Assembly (NCBI GenBank): GCA_013365325.1 | Contig: JABVXV010000180.1 | Coordinates: 1-64,000, forward strand | From: Dipetalonema caudispina | Taxonomy: Eukaryota > Nematoda > Chromadorea > Rhabditida > Onchocercidae | Length of the DNA: 64,000 nt | Direction: 5' to 3' | Part shown: positions 25,590-38,243 of the stretch, piece after piece | How the letters are laid out: each line of letters begins with the position of its first letter | How positions within the stretch are numbered: the first letter of the stretch is position 1 | The notes under the pieces: model-generated | What the model was told of the DNA's origin: nothing | Seen by the model: only the letters and a program-made list of their open reading frames with translations | The model's database searches: none | Made by a program: the position numbers and the translations under genes

Positions 25590-26938
25590 AAGAAAATATT
25601 CGTTCTTCATACTTTTATTTGTTAATTTAAATGAAGTTATTGTTTGCAGTTTCAGTAAATGTATAAAAATCCGGTTGCGGAACAGAAAATTTCTAACCTA
25701 CTAGAAGTCTAACTTGCAGTAGTGGCAAGGGGTTCTTCGATGTTGGAAGACCAGGTGACCAACACAATTCTACGATTACAGTTTGTTGGTCACTGTTATC
25801 GTAGAATTGGGTATGGAATGTCCAGTTAGCTTGAAGTCACTGTTGGCTATTCATTTGGAAGCGTAATAGATTGCGCTGGTTTCTTTTTTTCAATACAGCT
25901 TATAAAGCCAACATGCTATAAAAGATAAAAGAACGATTAAATATCAGAAATAATTGATATAACATAGAATGTTGTTTGAATCATAGTGATAACTGGTTTT
26001 TGCGGAAGGATTGAAAGTGATGGTGCTCGAGAGAATCGAAATATTTGATTGATTGTAAACATGATAAAGACCAGTTCATGTTACTGGCTTCATTCCAAAT
26101 ATGTGGTGGGTCTTCAAAAAACGATGCATTAAGAGCCACATTTAGTAGCTATACCAGTAACTGTTATCGAACATACATTCTTCAATGGCGATATCCACAT
26201 ATTACCTATACGACCCGATCAGTGAATTGTTCCAAAATCCTACATTAATAACGTGTGTTTCCTTCAAATGATGAATTCTGCTAAATGATCTCCCAGTACT
26301 ACAATAACAAATGGAAAAGGGTCAGTATTTAACAGAACTAAAATGAGAAAATTCACTATCATATGTTTGGGCTATGAAATTGGCGACTGATCCCACTATT
26401 TCTTTGGAAATTTTGCACATACACAGTTGGAAAATTTGCTAGAAATTTACATACTTTATTGAAGTGAGACAAATTTTTCATTTGATCTGATACAGAATTA
26501 CAAAAAGCAGAAATATTGAAAATGAGGTGTAGCTCTTTTTTTTAATATATCAAGAGTGAGAATCAATACCAAAAACAAAAATGGAATTAAACTAACAGAG
26601 CATTATGTACCTAACTTCCATCTCATCAAAGCAATGGGAAGCGAATAATAAACACTAAGTCCTAAAATCGAACAAAGGTGCGACGAGAATTAAGATGAGG
26701 TTAATAAAGCAAATCACATTTGCTGTATTCTACATTACCGATCCAATCAATTCTATATTTTCTACGATACTACTGTAATATGCATTATTGTGGATGCGAA
26801 AAAATCAGTTTTTGAGAACTCTAGAAAAATCTTACAATGTACTGAAAGAATAAGGAAGGCTTAACTTTGTCCGAAACTATACTATTACTCAACACAAGTA
26901 AAACAGTTTAGTTTTAGCCCCAAATGACATTGATTGAG
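25590..26938. other. Intergenic space between convergent genes
   Basis: No gene was recognised. It contains the interleaved inverted repeats at 25755-25809. Frames such as 26045-26248 lack recognisable homology, splice context or start context. At 26939-26944 a minus-strand AATAAA marks the probable 3' end of the LETMD1-like transcript. Confidence 0.55.
25755..25809. repeat. Two interleaved perfect inverted repeats (A-B-A'-B')
   Basis: Arm A 25755-25764 (GTGACCAACA) is complementary to A' 25784-25793. Arm B 25765-25776 (CAATTCTACGAT) is complementary to B' 25798-25809. The order A, B, A', B' means the two stems interleave. With 0 bases between A and B and 4 between A' and B', both full stems could not form together, so they would compete. 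Located 166 bases after the rpl-14 stop. Confidence 0.9.
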
Positions 26939-26944
26939 TTTATT
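26939..26944 (-). terminator. Polyadenylation signal AATAAA for the LETMD1-like gene
   Basis: Minus-strand AATAAA (TTTATT on plus), 84 bases beyond the TGA at 27028-27030. Position and match fit a nematode cleavage signal. Confidence 0.5.
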
Positions 26945-27027
26945 ATTTTCTGGATTCAAATTACTATTCAAACATGAGCACCATGTTTTTAAACAGATGC
27001 ATAAATACAAGTAGATATTCACTATCA

Positions 27028-30000
27028 TCATTTCTGAATAGGCTTCAAATCTTCGGCCGCTTTTTTCAAGGCAGTTTCAAAGATAGGTATATGCAGGAAA
27101 AGAGGTACTTTCAAGCATGGATCTGTAATATATCATTTAAGAACTATCATTTGAAGTACTTTTTCATTTTCAATAAAATTATACCTGAACAAGAAGATTT
27201 ATAGTGGTTCACTTACCAGTCAAATGCTGAACCCAATTTTTCAACAAACACTTCATTTTTTCCTCCGACAAGCCATCATATTGCAGACGTCGTAGATAAA
27301 ATTGCTAAAAATGTAATACAACAGAGGAATCGGTAAATGGTATCTCATAGGAAAAATCTTCCGCGATCAGCGTTTGCTCAAAAATTCTAAAAAATCAGCT
27401 TTTCTTCACCTCATGTAATTGTTGCTCACTCATCATATCGATCGCGGTATCTTCACTTTTTAACGAATGATCCAGATATCGCAATATTTCTGCCCGATCA
27501 TGGAGTCCGCGAACACCAGCAGTAAATAAACTTACTCGATGAAGCCTTGACAAGTGGTACTGAAAATTAATGAAACTGGACAAGAATTAACTTCTCCTCA
27601 CATTTCTTACTTTCAATTTATTACCAAGTGTCCAAGCGAATAAGTATTCATTTCCGGCAATTCCAATTTCTTGAGTTCCTTTAAGGGTATATGCACATTA
27701 ACATCCTGCAAAAGCCTTTCCTTTTTTCTCTTAATACAGCAGACAATAAGATTAATGGATCAACGCTCTTGAGGAATTAAATAAGGACAAAATTTTGAAA
27801 GAAACTTGATTCATCGTTTAAAAACTTTTAGTAAGTAAGAAAAGAGAAGTAAAGAGAGTAATCTCAGCTATGGCAAATTATTGTAATTGAAGAACACCTG
27901 AAATATTGAGAAAAACTGTAATTCTTACATGCTACATAAAAAGAGAGAATTACTTCTGTTTTTCGCATCTTAAAACAATTACAAAATAACACACCAAATT
28001 TTGAAGATGCTTCCGTAGTGGATCAAAGTGCATTCGTGCTATACGCTTTAGACTTGTTGACCAAAATTTTTTTCGTTGATCATTCGTCCAAAAATGCCGA
28101 GTTAAGACAAGTCGTGGAAAAAATACCCTTCAAACAAAATAATTATGAAAGTAGGATAACCAAACAAACGAAATCAAAAAAAAACTTGTTAAAATGGATC
28201 AAAATTTTAAGTCAATGTAACTCCTAACTTCATGTATCCATTAAGTTAATCTACGAATCGGGAAAAAGAATTAGAAAGTGTGTAAGTAATGTTACACTTT
28301 ACACAAAGGTGAGAATTTGGTGACATGCACTTTAAAACGTCTCATAATTCTATACACAGTGACAATTTCATTTACTACAATGAGATGCATTTTATGCTTT
28401 ACAAATCAGCTAAAAAATTTGAACTCATCAAGGATGTATGATAAGTTTACAAGTAATTATTTGATTAAGTATGGATAAATATAACAACATACAAAAAATG
28501 TATGGGTAAGGAAGAACATGTGAGAATAAGTATAAGGATGAGGAAGTGAAATACATCAAAAGCTAAACTTGAAAATAAGAAAGCTTACACTGCTAACGCG
28601 AAAATGTAAACGGTGAATGGCAATGGTATAAAGATGACAATAACTGCCAGTTTCATTAATTCTTCTTTAGTCTAAAACAAAAGTTAAGGAAGTTTTCAAG
28701 CTTTTGAAAGGGGTAAGATTAGAGAAATTCATATAGCGTTTTATCTGATCTTAAGAGTTATGAAAAGCAATCTGAAAGTAACTAAAAATTGTATAAAATT
28801 AAGTCGCAGCAATGTATGGCGAAAGCAGATGTTAGAGTAATATATGATATAGTAAGGGCCGATAAAAGATGAAGTCGAAAAATACGTCAAATACATTTGA
28901 TTATAGAATGGTTTTTGTATAAGTAGTAGTAAAACAGTGTCAAATTACTTCCACTAAGCTTTACGCTTGATAACATGAAGCTTGAGTCTACCTTAAACCA
29001 TGTATTTCAGCAGCCAAAGAATAACTTTCACAGCCTCATAGATGCCTATGATAATTAGAAGTCTTAGTTGACCTGGATGCATTCCACAGGTTTACCATAA
29101 TAAAAGTATACCAAGCATATAAATAATCCTAAATCTAGTGAAAAGCGTATAGATTTGCCGTTAAAAAACAGAATTCCGTTATTTCCATGCAAAACATAAA
29201 TAGAAACATAACTAAGGATAAAACAGACACACACCAGCGCAAGGTAGAAAGACAAAGAGGATATCCAGCATGAGTGTACCCTTACAATCGAAAAGAAATT
29301 TAAAATAATTTCAAAAAATTAAGAAAAAGGCAACAAACTCACAACATCACGCAGAGACTCTCGCCCACTACCGGTATTTGAAGTAGCACTAATAGTGTGA
29401 TTATATGCGTTATTTCCGAAGGGCACTGAATTTTTTTGAAATGCAATTAAATGAATTTCATTTAGATATATATTTGATTATTGATCCATTTCCTAATCCT
29501 ATATTAATATGTGTTAGTGAATGTCTAACGTTAAGATCATTCAGCTGAAGATATTATGATACACCACCAGTATGATGGCACTTTACGCAAACATTATCTA
29601 ATAAAGGGTTTTTCATAGTTAAATCAATTAGTTAATTTCATTTCAAAGTGAATACACTGCACATGCTGTATTTTTCTTTTTACACTTTATATTGCAAAAC
29701 AAGCCAAAAATGATGAACCTGAAGGAGAATTTCCAATTCAGATCGTTTAAGCTCCGATATCTGTCGTACATTAGTTCTTAAATCTTTCTTTAACTGATAA
29801 TATGTTTTTATATCTGACCAGCACCATTTGCATCCTAAAAAGAAAAAATCTGCAGGAAGTTATAAAAAAAAACTTCCAGGAGCTATCCAGAAAGTAACCG
29901 TTCATTTTTAAACGACTTACAAATAAAAACTCCCAAAATTCAACTTTTGAACACGAAATTTAGAGCCGAAACTGAATTCGCCAGCAGTAAAAACTGCAGA

Positions 30001-30482
30001 AATACTCTTATAATTATCTACAAAAAAACCTCATCTAATGTTATTCAAATGTAAGTTACGATATGAGAAGCATCATCAAGGAATTCGGTTGTTTAAATTT
30101 TACGATTATGATGACAGAACAATTAGGTATCATAAAATGACCTATTTTGCTCTTTCGATAAATTAACTTGACAATCTTTTCTATCCTTCCTCACAAAGTT
30201 AATAAAACATGCTATAGAGGAGAAAAAAGAGAAAATAAAAATCATACCATTCATGACCATTCTGTGAACAGCATAAGCTTTAGGATATCGTCGTGATAAG
30301 AATAATTCATATCGTTCCATCCATCCTTTTGGTTGATCATTAGCAGTTGAACTTAAACGGCTACTGGCTAAATTATTATTTACCAACCATAATTGCGGCA
30401 CCATTCTCGGTAGCATTCCACCATTTCTAAACCGTGAACCTAATGGTACCAATGATGATTCAATATTCCGTATTAATAACAT
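27028..30482 (-). CDS. LETM1-domain mitochondrial protein (LETMD1-like), 8 exons
   Basis: Read on the minus strand, exons are 30482-30248, 29834-29719, 28671-28589, 28127-27995, 27705-27625, 27559-27410, 27304-27217 and 27107-27028: 966 bases, 321 residues plus TGA, all in phase. The N-terminus is Arg-rich with no early acidic run (MLLIRNIESSLVPLGSRFRN), fitting a mitochondrial presequence. Then WMERYELFLSRRYPKAYAVH, a basic stretch KKDLRTNVRQ, one hydrophobic segment (LAVIVIFIPLPFTVYIFALA) followed by VVFFPRLVLTRHFWT, which is the LETM1-family signature after the membrane segment, and a helical C-terminal ribosome-binding-like domain (GLHDRAEILRYLDHSL, EQQLHEQFYLRRLQYDGLS). LETM1 relatives sit in the inner mitochondrial membrane; the short length without EF-hands or coiled coils points to LETMD1 rather than LETM1. 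The 28589 donor GTAAGC is required for phase. The last acceptor (TTGAAAG at 27108) is weak. Confidence 0.85.
29343..29425 (-). other. Candidate alternative exon in the LETMD1-like gene
   Basis: A good acceptor (AATTCAG just before 29425) and donor (GTGAGT after 29343) bound 83 bases in intron 2. Including all 83 shifts the frame and meets a stop early in the next exon. Using only the last 15 bases (SLRDV) would keep frame; skipping it also keeps frame and fits the family better. It may be a poison exon, a rare isoform or a chance pair of sites. Confidence 0.3.
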
Positions 30483-30515
30483 AGATATTTGAATAATCTG
30501 AAAAGAAAAAAAAAA
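30483..30515 (-). promoter_or_regulatory. Probable trans-splice acceptor of the LETMD1-like gene
   Basis: On the minus strand a pyrimidine run ends TTTTCAG at 30498, leaving a 15-base leader before the ATG at 30482. The strong acceptor so near the start indicates either a spliced-leader site or a 5' cis intron. Confidence 0.55.
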
Positions 30516-30641
30516 AAAATGGAAGAAAAGAAAAAACTATCTAAATGGATTTCAAATAATAATCATCTAATTAGACAACACGATGATCATAAACCATCCT
30601 AACAATCTCTATATTTCCTTTAATTATCATTCTTATCATTC

Positions 30642-31088
30642 TACCTTGCTAATTCGTAAGTACCACAAGGACAACCTAAAATAAAATAGTGGTACTAAAC
30701 ATACGGACAAGAATTAGTCTTAAAAGGAACGTCACTTTCACTATCGAGTAACGAAACAGGCTCATCAAATTGTTAAATAATAGGTTCCAAGTGAGGGATG
30801 AGGAACTTTGACCCCTAATGATATAAATACAGGTATCTTACGGCTAATAGTTACCTTAATCATGCTAATGGTTTAATCTTAATTATACCTTATAAATTAC
30901 CTCTATCTTATAGATATCCTGGATTTAATAATATCCTAATGCAGATAGATAGATACCTTGATTTTTGATGGTACCTTGCAATTACCTTAATTTTGTTAAT
31001 TACCTGCAAAATCACTTCATCTTGATAATATCAAAATGAATAAATACAGCGAAGATTTAAATACAAAGCGATAAAATAAAATTACCTT
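30642..31088. promoter_or_regulatory. Cluster of TACCTT motifs upstream of the LETMD1-like gene
   Basis: TACCTT (minus strand AAGGTA) occurs at 30642, 30852, 30886, 30954, 30972, 30983 and 31083, plus TACCTC at 30898 and TACCTG at 31001. Several are flanked by ATT and AAT (ATTACCTTAAT). The cluster begins 160 bases upstream of the ATG. It could be a degenerate repeat or an array of nuclear-receptor-like half-sites (AAGGTA resembles AAGGTCA); function is unproven. Confidence 0.25.
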
Positions 31089-34000
31089 GAACAAAATAAT
31101 TACAAAAAAAAAAAAAAAAAAAAAAAAAAACAGACAAAATTTTAATTCTTATTTTAAAAAAAAAAAAAAAAACTTCCATTTTTATAATGCATATTTTAAA
31201 TTTAGTTCGAAAAATTACACCACTATAAAATATCTTTCTTAACAGTAGAAATGAACAATTTTATAATGCAATAAAACATTCATCCCTGCAGCATTCATTT
31301 CATTCATCATCATTTCTTCATTTCTTCATTCACTCAACGAATCATATCGATCAATCAGTCTGAGCGAAACACTTTGAATTCTTACGATGAAAATAAATAT
31401 TAGAAAGAAGAAAACAGAGTTAGAATAGCTAAATACAACGTAAACAAATGAAACATTCTGCAGTTATCGCATAAATATGTTGTGAAAAGGGTGTGAAAAG
31501 GTAAACAGATCGTTGGCAACTAATCAAAATCAGCATGTCATATGTTTATTTTACTCTTTTTTTTTTTTTTTTTTCTTAAATTTTTTCTCACTGTGTTATT
31601 GGTGTTTAATGAAGGTAAAGAAGTTAGTTAGTTAATTAATTATTTAGTTAAATATTAATTTTAAAGTTATTTTTGTTTGTGTATTATGATATGTATAATC
31701 CATTCATGAGTAAATAAAGTAAGATAATGAATTAATAATTATTCTTTCTCTAATTTTCATCTAACGGTTACATTTACTTCGTAATAGTATTTTCAATAAT
31801 ATTTTACTATAGAAAGGAAAAAGTGTTTACTTCAAGTGATTATGAAATGAAATTAATTTAGAAATATGAATAGATCTAATTAGGATCAATTTTTTGATAA
31901 TAGTTGTTTATCAAATTAAAATTAATATTATTTAGCATTTATTAGGAATGATTTAGCTTACTAGACTGGTAACTGTGTATTAGTACATAAGAAATCGGTT
32001 TATTAATAATTTGATGTTTAAATATAACTAATAATATTTAAGTATATTTGAAAAGAAAAGTGTGATGATATGCTATAAGTGAAATAGAAGATGATAATTT
32101 TTACCTAAAATATTGCAATCAATAATCAATCATCATTAAGACTTTCATACTTGACAAAATGAGCATGATAAAAATGTAAATGAAAAAAGGAGAAATAGAG
32201 AACGGGGTCAGTTAAAGGTACAACTTCGAGGTCGTTTTCACTCTATCAGGTATCATTAAACTGTTCTCAAAAACCATTTTTTTTTTTCTTTTTTGTCATT
32301 TTGTACTAAATTTAAAAAATTTTACAAAAATAGACGTTCTACCTATTTGATTGTTATTATCACTTTTTACCCACCTTGTAAGTATCAAATTAATTCTTGT
32401 ATTCCTTAGATTTACACTAGTAGTTATTTTTTAAATAAAATTTCATTTATTGTTCGATAATTCAACTTTGCGTTCCATGAAGTTCTACTATGATAAGTAT
32501 TTGGTGTTTTTTGTTAATTTTGGATAGTATTGTCTATTTCAGTTCTTTTTTTGAAAGTAATTTTTATTTTAAAATTTTTTGAAGGAGAAAAGAAGTATTG
32601 CCGTAATACTTTCGAAGATAAATACCACCAAATTTTGAATGACAAGCAAAATTTACTTTTGCAACCAAAAAAAGCAGAGAAAAAGTTAGGAGAAAAATTT
32701 CTAAAAGCGTATTTCAATTCTGTTGGAATTTGTTTCAGACTTCTTCCCTCGTTTTCGCAAATTTTTTCCATTTTTTCTTTTTGTAAATGCCAATTTCTTT
32801 AAATTCTCATAAATTTATGCCGATAGTATTTCATTAATTTATTTTTTATCAAAAAAGCAAAACTAATTTTCGTCTTTCTTAAGTCTATACTGATGGTAGT
32901 TCTTTATTTTAAGATTTAATTTTATTTATTGTTTACCAAAAAATTGAATTGATTTTTGTATTCCCTAAATTTATGTCATTTTCTTATTTTGTATTTTATA
33001 ATCAAAACAAAAAATTTCCTGTACAATTTGGCGTTATTTTAATGGTACAACAATTAAGTTATGTGCATACCATAATCAAAACTTTTCACCAATGATATTT
33101 TTATCTTTTCCATAATTCAGAAATTTCTGCTCAGACAATGAAAATGAATGTTGTCATATTTGAGGATTGGCAAAATTCTGCGAATGAAAATGTATTAAAT
33201 AATTTTGAGTAAATGATTTCAGACGAATGATTTTCAGTTTTGATAAAATTTACAGATGCTAAAGGAAGAAAGGAACAGATATGAATTACCAATGGTTTTT
33301 TTTTTTTGAATTACTTTTTTCATTTAAACCATGAATAATGTAAGAATGCATAAATAATTGAAATTCCATCTGAAGTTTTATAGGATTTCTGCAAGATAAT
33401 AGTATTTGAAAAAAAGTTTTAAAGGAAAAAATAAATAAAAGTTTAAATAAGCTAGTCATTTATTGATTTTGTTTTATGTTCCAGTACTTCATGCGTTTCA
33501 ATTTAATAAAAATATGGCGGAAAAAAAAAAAGGAAAAGAAGATTTCTACCAAATGAAGTCTTCGACAATTCTTTTTTTTTTTTTTTTCAACTGGTTAATT
33601 TTATAGTTTTCCTTAACAATTCGTTTCCTTTTACTGTTACTTTGCAAACATTTGAAATGGTGGAAAAAAAAGCAACTAATTGAGGCACTTTAAAATTTTA
33701 ATTGACCGCTCGTAAGTTCTTTGTAAAAAAAGGTAAAACCAGCAAAATATTCACTTTGTCTATTTAACTTTAGTCTTTTATACACTTCATCCAATATCAC
33801 TTATTTCAAACATTTCCTTGTTCTTGAAATGGAAATGCTAGATCAAGGAAACAATTAAGAAAGATATTGTTCAAAGATTATTGAAAAACGATTCAGTAAA
33901 TAATGTCCATCTTGTTGCACTGGACATTGCCCACTACTGTTTTATATTCTTAGAAGAGGAAATGATCATTAATTATGTCATTATAAATTGTATGTATAAC

Positions 34001-37000
34001 ATATGGTGGTAATCTGAATACCATATCTTGATAAGAATATCATAAGAATTAAAAATTCCAATGGTTATTTTGATTTTTAATTCTTAAGATATTTTGATAA
34101 TCAATTATAGCTATTTATAGCTTCAAAGAATATAAAAATATAGAACTTTCTTACTAAATGAATCTCTACTTCTATTCGTACTATCTAATACAGTATGCCA
34201 ATAAAATATTATGTTAGTCTTCTTGTTCTCAATTTAAATTTTCTGAATTTGAATTTTTTGTGAAATAATTCCTTGCAATAATATTTGTCATTTTTTCTCT
34301 GTTTAAATTTCTATACTAACGTATATATGCCCTATTAAATTCTTCTACTAACATTATACGTGTAATGCTTGCGGTACTTTTCAGAATTTTATTTATTTAA
34401 TTTCAAATTTAAAAATTTAGCTAAGGCAATTTTTTTTTTTGCAAAAATTTCATTTAGTTTTTTTTTTTTCTTCATTAATCTATAAATGTTTTAAATTGTT
34501 AATTTACAAAAATTCATTTAATTGAAAGGATACTAATACATAGTGATAAACTTCTATTAAACCAAAATAAGATAGAAAGAGATGTGGGAAATTTGTTTTA
34601 TCTTAAAAAAAAAAAAAAAAAAAGTTAGAATGTAAGGACAGATTTTACCCATGAGAAGACAATCATTATGCAATGTGCTTGGCATAATGCTGAAAATAGT
34701 CAATAAAGTATTGGTATTTTTGAAAAAGAAATGAAGATGTTAGATACAAGAAATTTTAGGATTAAATGATAAATTATGAAATATAGAAAAAATATTATTT
34801 GATTAAAATTTTTGATGAAATTACAATTATCAAAAAAAAAGCGAAAGAAATCGAAACAATTTCATTTGGAATTCAAAAAATTTTAAAAGATGAAATATTT
34901 AAAACTTTTTTTCATTATACAAATGATAATGATTGAAATAGAGCAAAAAAGAAAAAAAAAACAAAAAAAAATGCCAAAAAGTGGATCAAATATTGATTGT
35001 CATGATTTGCATACTACTAATTTCATTCATATTTTCGAATTGAATTTCCTAATAAAAAGGAAAAAAAAAGACGAAAAAAAAAAAAAAAAGAAAAAAAACA
35101 TTCTTCATCTTATCTATCAAATCGAACTTTCAATTAGGGAAATTTATCATCAAAAAAGAAAAGTGAGGTCCATTTATAGAGGAAGGAAATATATTAGTGA
35201 AAAATGAAGTTTTTCTCTCACTTTTCTATCGTATTGGATAGTTTGCGCAGTCGTCGAGATTGTTATTAAGATGGAAAAAGTATTTTTATTTATATGCTTT
35301 CATTTTTTTTTTTTTTTTGTTTCCATTAAGGAAAAGAAAAAGGAAAAAAAAAAAAACCTTAGGCGCTTTTATTTATAGACTAAAATACAAGAGATTGTAG
35401 AGAGATAGAAGGCCAAAAGTAGGAAGTATAAGAAAGATGATGGTTGGATGGAAAAACGAAGAAAAGGATTTAAATTGGTTTGTCTGCTTCCTTTAGTTTC
35501 GGTTGTCAAAAAATTGCTCAGTTTTTATTTTGGACTTTTGTAGATTGCGAAGGAAATAAATAAATATATGTGCCAAGAGAAATGATGGTTGAAATTGAAG
35601 AAAAGCTTATTACACTTTTTGGTTTATTTAAATTTCGTTCAAACAAAGATAAACCTGAAATTGCTAAAGTATATTTTGCTTTTTAATGTTATTAAAAAGC
35701 TGATAAATGTTAATCATAGGTATATCTACCAATAATTGACAAACGTTATATAGAAGTATTTTAGGTTCAGGTAAAATCATTTCCCATTCATTTTTGCAAA
35801 GCTTTTCTCATATAAGCATCGAATAAACGAATGCTTTAAATTAAATATTAACCAATTCAATAAGGTTACGGTGAATATACAATAAGCAAGCACAACCAAA
35901 TCCATTTAAATTACAAAATTTTGATAAAAATTCAAAAAAGAAAATGAAAGCTAAATATATATATTTCAGATCTTTTTTGAATACTAGCAAAAAAAGTATT
36001 TCCTAATAAATATTTTTTTTTAATATCTGTTATTTTTTTCTAAGGAAAAAAAATTAAATTTTCAGTATCATACTAAATTAAAATACTTTCATCTTCTTTC
36101 CTTCTCTCTTTCTCACTTTCTTTCTAACTATGAAATATTCATAACTTATTTTCTGCTTCAACAGCTATAAATTACGTATATAAAATATTTTTGGGATATT
36201 TTAGAATAATATTTTTGGCCTAATCAAAAATGGCAATATATAACGCTTCTTTTCAGCATTTCCACTTTCTTACCTACTTTATGGTTGAATGAAATGGTTT
36301 ATGCTTAAATATGGATGAAATTCTTACAAATTGTTACGACTGTTTTTTTTTTTCTTCTTCCTTCTTCAACTTTTTAAAGTGTAATTAAGGAGCTTAATTA
36401 GTGGATGGTAAATTTAATAAGATTCTGAAAGTATTAAATAATAATGTGAGTAAAAATAACAGAATTTAAGGATAGCAATAAATGCTGACTGCATTTTTCA
36501 GTAAGATTTAAATTTGAACAATTACTTATTTTGCATTAACTTTTAATCAGCTTTCATGTATCTTTCACTCATCCGTTGCTAGATTAGTCAATTAAGTTGT
36601 TTAATAATTTCAAAAGGCATGAATGATCGGCAATCTTTTCGCAAGAATTAATTCTGTAAAATATTCACAATTCTTACATAAATAAAATTTATTTTTGCAA
36701 CTTCTATAATTTCATATTCAATTTCATATCAATATTTTAATTGAAATAAATAAGCTATTAACTTGCACAATATTTTATAAGCTAGTCAAATATAATTATA
36801 GCAATGTCGTATTTTCAAACAATTTCAAAATTAATTCCAATAAGTTAATTCAATATGCGTCCAATATTTCCAAAAATGCATTTTGTATTGCGGTGCAAAG
36901 CACAAATCTCTTTTATGTCTCTTGCAATTGCTTTTGAAATTATGGACGTTAACTGAAATCAGTGCATGTGATATTTGAAATGTCAAAAGAGGGCCTGAAA

Positions 37001-38122
37001 TTATGACAGTATTAGAAGGAAATCTATTGCTATATGCTAGTACCGTTTCAAAAATTGAATTTAATGACTTCAGCAGAAGTTATTAAATTCAGCTTTTATT
37101 GCTATCTCAAAAGCTGTGCTGTTTCCATTTGTTCAATAATACCTCATTAGCTTCAGTTTCTTCTTTATTTTTCTTCCTTGCTTCATTAGTTTCAAAAAAA
37201 CTTATATATATATTGCGTTTTTAATTTGCCAGAAATTAGAAATTAAAGATTATTAAGTGAAAGTAAAGAAGTAATGTTTATTCATTTACTCATTTTCTTC
37301 CTATTATCACTCAAATATATCATCCTGTTTTTTTTAATTTTAATTTATTACTGAGAATTGCTTATATACCGAATATTTTCCTGAATTGCTTACTTCTAAT
37401 TTGCATTTACTTAGCAACTTAATTAGATCGAAAAAGTGCAAATCATACAAAGAATTTGCATTTCAGTACACATCAAAATTATGAAAATAAGTAGTGCCAA
37501 GCAATTTGTTTACAAAATACTGTTTTTAATTCCAATTCACATCCAGTATTTCCATATATAATGTATCAGCAAGAGCTTATTTTCATCCATATTGTAGCTG
37601 AATTTATTGATGCCAATAACAAATATGACAACGTCATAATATATTTATGCGAGTAATTGTTTTCGATGTGATACTTTGGAGAAAAAATTTGGATATGTCA
37701 AAGACGACATCCAAAATGCTTTTACATCAATAACTTCTGTAACTGTAAATAATTTCCATCTAATAATAATTATTCTCAAGTAATTTAAATTGTTACTTTG
37801 AAACTTTATTTGAAACAGTAATAATTAAAAATAACATTCCAATGAAAATTATCGAAGAAAACAAAAAGGAAAATTTTAGCCGTTCAGAAAACGCAAAATG
37901 ACAGTTTTAATTTTTCATTTTTCTACCATCCGAAGCGTAAAAAAGTTTCAAAACTTACATTATTGTTATTAATAATACTAAATCGAGGAAAAAAGACTTA
38001 ATCAACTTTCAATAACATATTGTACATATCCCTTAAGCAAATCGATTTAGTATAAATTGATTGATTAGATCATTCGATATGTATAATATAATAATATGAT
38101 TTTTCGAGAATTTTTTTATAAC

Positions 38123-38243
38123 CATTTCATGCAATAATTTTAAATTTCTGAGAAATTTTCCCACATTCATTTTATGTGATAATTTTAAATTTCTAAAGAA
38201 TTCCATTTCATATAATAACTTTTAATTTCCTGAAATTTGTTCA
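38123..38243. repeat. Degenerate tandem repeat, three copies of about 36-45 bases
   Basis: Copies begin at about 38123, 38168 and 38204, each with a core like CATTTYATRYRATAA followed by a TTTTAAATTTCT-type block. Spacing is uneven, so it is an old diverged array. Confidence 0.6.

Noticed and set aside
26045..26248. 67-codon plus-strand frame after rpl-14
   Set aside because: No homology or splice context; sits in a convergent intergenic region.
28018..28227. 69-codon plus-strand frame
   Set aside because: It is antisense to the FFPRLVLTRHFW exon of the LETMD1-like gene.
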